Part shown: positions 60,113 to 64,000 of the stretch, one piece after another
How positions within the stretch are numbered: position 1 is the stretch's first letter
Layout of the letters: every line of letters begins with the position of its first letter
NCBI GenBank assembly: GCA_037903475.1
Contig: JBAJFG010000561.1
Location: 372,001-436,000 of the forward strand
Length of the DNA: 64,000 nt
DNA from: Ancylostoma caninum
Taxonomy: Eukaryota > Nematoda > Chromadorea > Rhabditida > Ancylostomatidae
Direction: 5' to 3'
The notes under the pieces: model-generated
Databases searched by the model: none
Told to the model about the DNA's origin: nothing
Seen by the model: only the letters and a program-made list of their open reading frames with translations
Made by a program: the position numbers and the translations under genes

Positions 60113-63100
60113 TGCTTTTTCACTTTTCTGTCCAACAGCTACCGTGGTTACTGTATAATGATTCCGAAGAAATGGCGATTCTTTGAACGGCAGAGAAGGA
60201 TTCGGCTGATGGCGGCTGGCGCACTTACTATGCCCGCCTTTAGTAGGTGCACTATGTACCAATTACAAATAATTTTTCAAAAGTAAGAAACCCAGACAAA
60301 TCATATGTCTTCTGGAGCGCCATGAAGTGCTCTTTAATACGAACACAAATGCTCTACCAAAATAGTAACAGTGAAGAAAATAGGGGAACAAAAGAAAACG
60401 ACATTTATAATTCCTCAACCTATTATTAAGGTAAGGGAACGAAACGAGCAAATAGGCGAGTAGCCTTCATGAACTTCTACAATCTCTTTCACAGGAGATC
60501 TTTTCACAACACTAACTACTACCACTGGAAATACACGAAATCGTGGTACAGTGTTGGTAATACGTTTGCACACGCAGCCAATGAAGCTTGTGGGCCAATG
60601 AAGCGCGCTGTGCAAGAGAGCCGCGCGGCCGCCTAGAAGTGACCGTCCTTATGTAAGCCGGCGCGTCGCAACCCCAGAGTTCAAATAAGGCTGCATACAC
60701 AAAGCTGCTGCCTTCACGTTGTTGACTAAAGCATTTTCGCCAATGATTCATCGCTATTTGTGAACGCCTCAAATTTGTGATACGTAGAGGGTCTGTTCCA
60801 CCTATCGCTTTCCAACTCGACGTCGAAGATTTCGGCGGATGCTGCCTCCAACTTCTATTCTTGGGCGATGGTCTTAGCAATGAGTAAAGGATTGTTGGAG
60901 AAATCCTTGACATTCCTGATCAGCTTGGTGGCTTTCGCTTAGCGGAGCCTGATCAGCGTGGTGGCCTTCGCTGAACAGCTGCACAGCTCATCCCTGTTGG
61001 TGAGTTCGCTGTTGCAGAGCCAGCAACGACCTCGTCGCGTTGTCGACAACGTCCGCCGCTGGTGATAGTGTTTGTCGCGGCGTCGTATCGATCTGAGCCG
61101 CGAGGTGTTTTCGCAAGGAGCGAGCTGCCTCGCAAAGCACCGCGCTCGACTCCTAGAGCTGCTCTGCTCCGGGCTGCGGAGCATCCCTGCTTCGTCCCGA
61201 CGACGGCGAAAGCGGCTGCAGCAGCCAGTTCCGCTGCCTGCGCCGGTATTTATCTTCTGTGCACACTTGGACAAATGGTGCGATGGGGAGTGGTGGGGGG
61301 CTGTATTTGCTCTTCCAGCATTTTAATTGCGAACTGTATTTATATCGCTGCCACATCAGCAATAACACTGTAATAGCACGCGATTTCAAATGCGCATTCG
61401 TTGGGATTTTTATTGAGTGCTGGCGGCGCGGCGCTTTGTTCCTTTTCCCAAGCGCCTGTGGGGACAAACTTTTTGCAGAATCCCTGTGCAATCCCCCATT
61501 GCTTCTCGTCATTGTTACTGATGCTTTGCTCGTCTCACAGCTTGTTTTAATCCTGAAATCGAGAAACTCTCACGTAAAAATAAGAATGTTACGCTGAGAC
61601 AACAGATTTACTTGTGACAGGCGTCAAGACGGTGATGTCAGCTTTTTTAGAGCTTTTTAGCTTTTTTCTCTTGACATGAACACTTCTCTGATTGATTGAC
61701 TTATGGCATTGTAACAAATTATAATGTGATTCCTCAATGCGAACTCGTGAAACGAATGAGGTAGTCTGAGAAAATGCTGGGACGACTGCTTTGGTTGTGC
61801 ATAGTTTCTTATGTTTCATTGTCTTTCCTGCCTTTTTCCTACTCTACTCAGTAATTTTCCAACGAATCTAATTAAAATTCCGGTTTCTCCAATTTAGTCT
61901 GTATGTTGTTTTCCACTGCTTTGGCACTCGCCATATTTCTTCGTGCTCATTTGATCATTTGTTGAAGTAGTCACCGCGAACTTCCAGATATTTGCTTCCA
62001 TATTCTTTCATCTTTGAACATTGACATATCCAGTTTCATCATAACATTCGTTTGCAGTAATACCCGATTATGATGGAACTTTCAACTGACAACCTATCGT
62101 TCCATCGAGTTTCCCTTTATGACGATGGTTTCATTGAAATTTCAGTTCGACAATGTTATTTCGATTGCGACAACAACAACATTGTGGGGCGAAATTCCTA
62201 CATTTCGAATTCATTTCATTTCACTAACGTATGAATTTGAATGCCTGTAGCTTCAATTAAGGGACAAATTTTCGCCCCAGAGGAATCGCCAAGCTAGACT
62301 TAGGATCGAATGAAAGCCAACTATTTATTTGTTATTTGAAGACCATATTTTTCCTACATACATGGTCGTGAGAACGTACGCAGCCTTGTGGTGCTTCTAC
62401 AAAAAGCCGATATATCAAAGTAATTTTGTTAAAAATCAGAAACAGACTTAAAGCTACAAACATTCGAAAGAAAAAGAGGTCTTACAGACCTCTTCTACCA
62501 TTCCTGCAGCGTTGTATCACCCTTTCCTTTCCCTACATTCGAGTTTTCGGCCTATTTGAATTCAACACCCAACTATGAGTATATGTACTTAATAGTTTTT
62601 TTTTTCACTCCTGACTGCATCTGTTTTCTTTCCCACCTATTCGATTGCGGGGGAATAACCTAATTTTTGCCGTCAAATTTCAAACGAAGCTCTTGCACAT
62701 TTCGTTGACAGTGTTGACTGCTGTTGTTCGCTCGAAAACATCATCAGTACTGCCATTTAGACTCGTCAGAGCAATTACGACCATGTTCGAACAGAATGTA
62801 ACAACATTTGACGGTCGCCCCCTCATGCACTTCCGACAGAGTCTGTAACGTATCCGAGTTTACCTTCCTAAGAGTGCTTGATTGTCCTCTGGTTATTCCG
62901 GCATAATTTCGATGTGATATAGGAAGTGGTTACGTGATTTTATCCGAATTTGGTTCACAGAGTTACTCACTCTCATCAACTTGGTTCCCTTCTATTTTCT
63001 CTCTTTGGCCTTCGCTTTGGAATTACTTTTATCACGTGTCATTTGTTCTAATACCTCTTTATTTTCCTTTCATTTAGCTAATGTTGGTTGGGGGTGATTA

Positions 63101-64000
63101 ACGGACACATTCCATCTCCTCCTATGTTTCCTCCATTCAGTTCTTACCGGAGACATTCCTTATTATAGCTCCGATAGGAACATTGTCAAGTTTCTCAGCA
63201 CGTCCGTACACATTACCAGCAATAATGCTATTGTAACATTATTGAAGGCGAAATTACAGTATTAAAATTCGTAGCGCTTGGCACTCAGACTTTGTTTTAT
63301 TGTTACGTTGTTGTACGCAACAATACCATCAGCTGTCACATAACACTTGAGTTTCGGCGTTTTTCTTCGAGTAACAGCTGTGGTAATTATGAAGCAGAAA
63401 TTGATGCTTTGCGGGAGGAAAACATAGTCATTAACGCGCCGCGAGTTGAAAACCAGTACACTTATACTTCTTTCTAGAGGAAGTCGTTGGGGGTTGTTCA
63501 AAAAGTATAATAGTTGGTAACTTGCAACATTTTCTAAGGAATGAACGCTGGAGACGTATGTAGTAGCTATCTAATTATCTTCACACTAATGAAATCGCTC
63601 GGCAGTAAACCGAACTGGCCTCCTAACTCGGAAATTGAGATTGAATAGGTAATTCAATTCCTATTTTCAGCTTCAACAGAAAAAATTCTATACTTGCTTC
63701 CATACACACTATGCCCTATTAAAAATTGCTCGGAGATGATCCGTCCTCCAGAATAGATGTTCATCTTTTTAGTCTCACCATCGATGGTTTTGGTTATTGT
63801 TTGAAAAAATAACTACTCACAAAAAGCATCCTTTCTAGTTCATAAAGAGGGCTTAGAAATTGCCTTGTAACAACTACTTGGGGATGTGCTGGGTAGATGT
63901 AAAAAACTGTTTTATGGGTGTCCAACCACTGCATTTCTGGACTATGGCGAATAATTGCCTGTTCGAATAACCAATCTTTCGAAATAGTAGAAACGAACAC
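60113..64000. other. No recognisable gene; GC-rich patch at 60.9-61.26 kb
   Basis: 60.93-61.26 kb is GC-rich, with a short direct repeat (GATCAGCNTGGTGGC near 60919 and 60951) and open frames on both strands, but no domain is recognised. It could be an exon, a promoter-proximal region or a repeat. The remainder is AT-rich and featureless to the eye. Confidence 0.35.

Noticed and set aside
60930..61260. GC-rich open frames as a protein-coding exon
   Set aside because: Open on both strands with low-complexity Arg/Ser/Ala composition and no domain; kept only as a compositional note.
63490..63520. GTTGTTCAAAAAGT as a mariner terminal repeat
   Set aside because: Only one short match with no partner inverted repeat or transposase in the window.

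Overview
The window looks like repeat-rich nuclear DNA from a clade V (strongylid, hookworm-like) nematode. Supporting signs are short introns ending in TTTCAG, a probable spliced-leader acceptor 2 nt before a start codon, a fatty-acid-and-retinol-binding (FAR) family gene (a nematode-only family), an RTE-type LINE, a nematode-style MULE transposase and many Helitron-type ends. The species assignment is inference. There are no bacterial-type operons.

Layout. (1) 716-15198 and 17158-31649 are two near-identical inverted arms of about 14.5 kb around a unique 1,959-bp spacer, giving a palindrome of about 31 kb. Each arm carries Helitron-like elements with 59-bp and about 117-bp minisatellites, a decayed SF1 (UPF1-like) helicase pseudogene, a consensus hammerhead-ribozyme motif beside a 35-bp hairpin, and a GC-rich foldback. 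No intact gene was recognised in the arms. (2) 31650-36628 lies outside the right arm and holds an RTE LINE with two nonsense codons, then a Helitron-like element with a 59-bp minisatellite. A mariner-like fragment (215-552 and 36629-36966) flanks the palindrome in inverted orientation. (3) 36977-38566 is a Tc1-type foldback element with IR/DR ends. (4) 39.2-43.1 kb holds a diverged minisatellite, a hAT MITE and a broken MULE transposase gene with introns. (5) 45397-49012 (minus) is the one convincing host gene: 16 predicted exons, 532 aa, a signal peptide and three tandem FAR-like domains, with a hAT MITE in one intron. (6) 52.1-54.5 kb is a Penelope-like element: inverted ends with hammerhead-like motifs, followed by a frameshifted reverse transcriptase. 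(7) 55.2-64 kb has a third hAT MITE, a 697-bp pure (TG)n tract, another Helitron tail, a long hairpin and sequence without recognisable genes.

Most open frames in the window are incidental, because the minisatellites (59 bp, not a multiple of 3) and dinucleotide tracts stay open in several frames. The strongest items are the multidomain FAR gene, the large palindrome, and the two hammerhead-type motif families that share an extra A in the core and a 4-nt self-complementary helix III.
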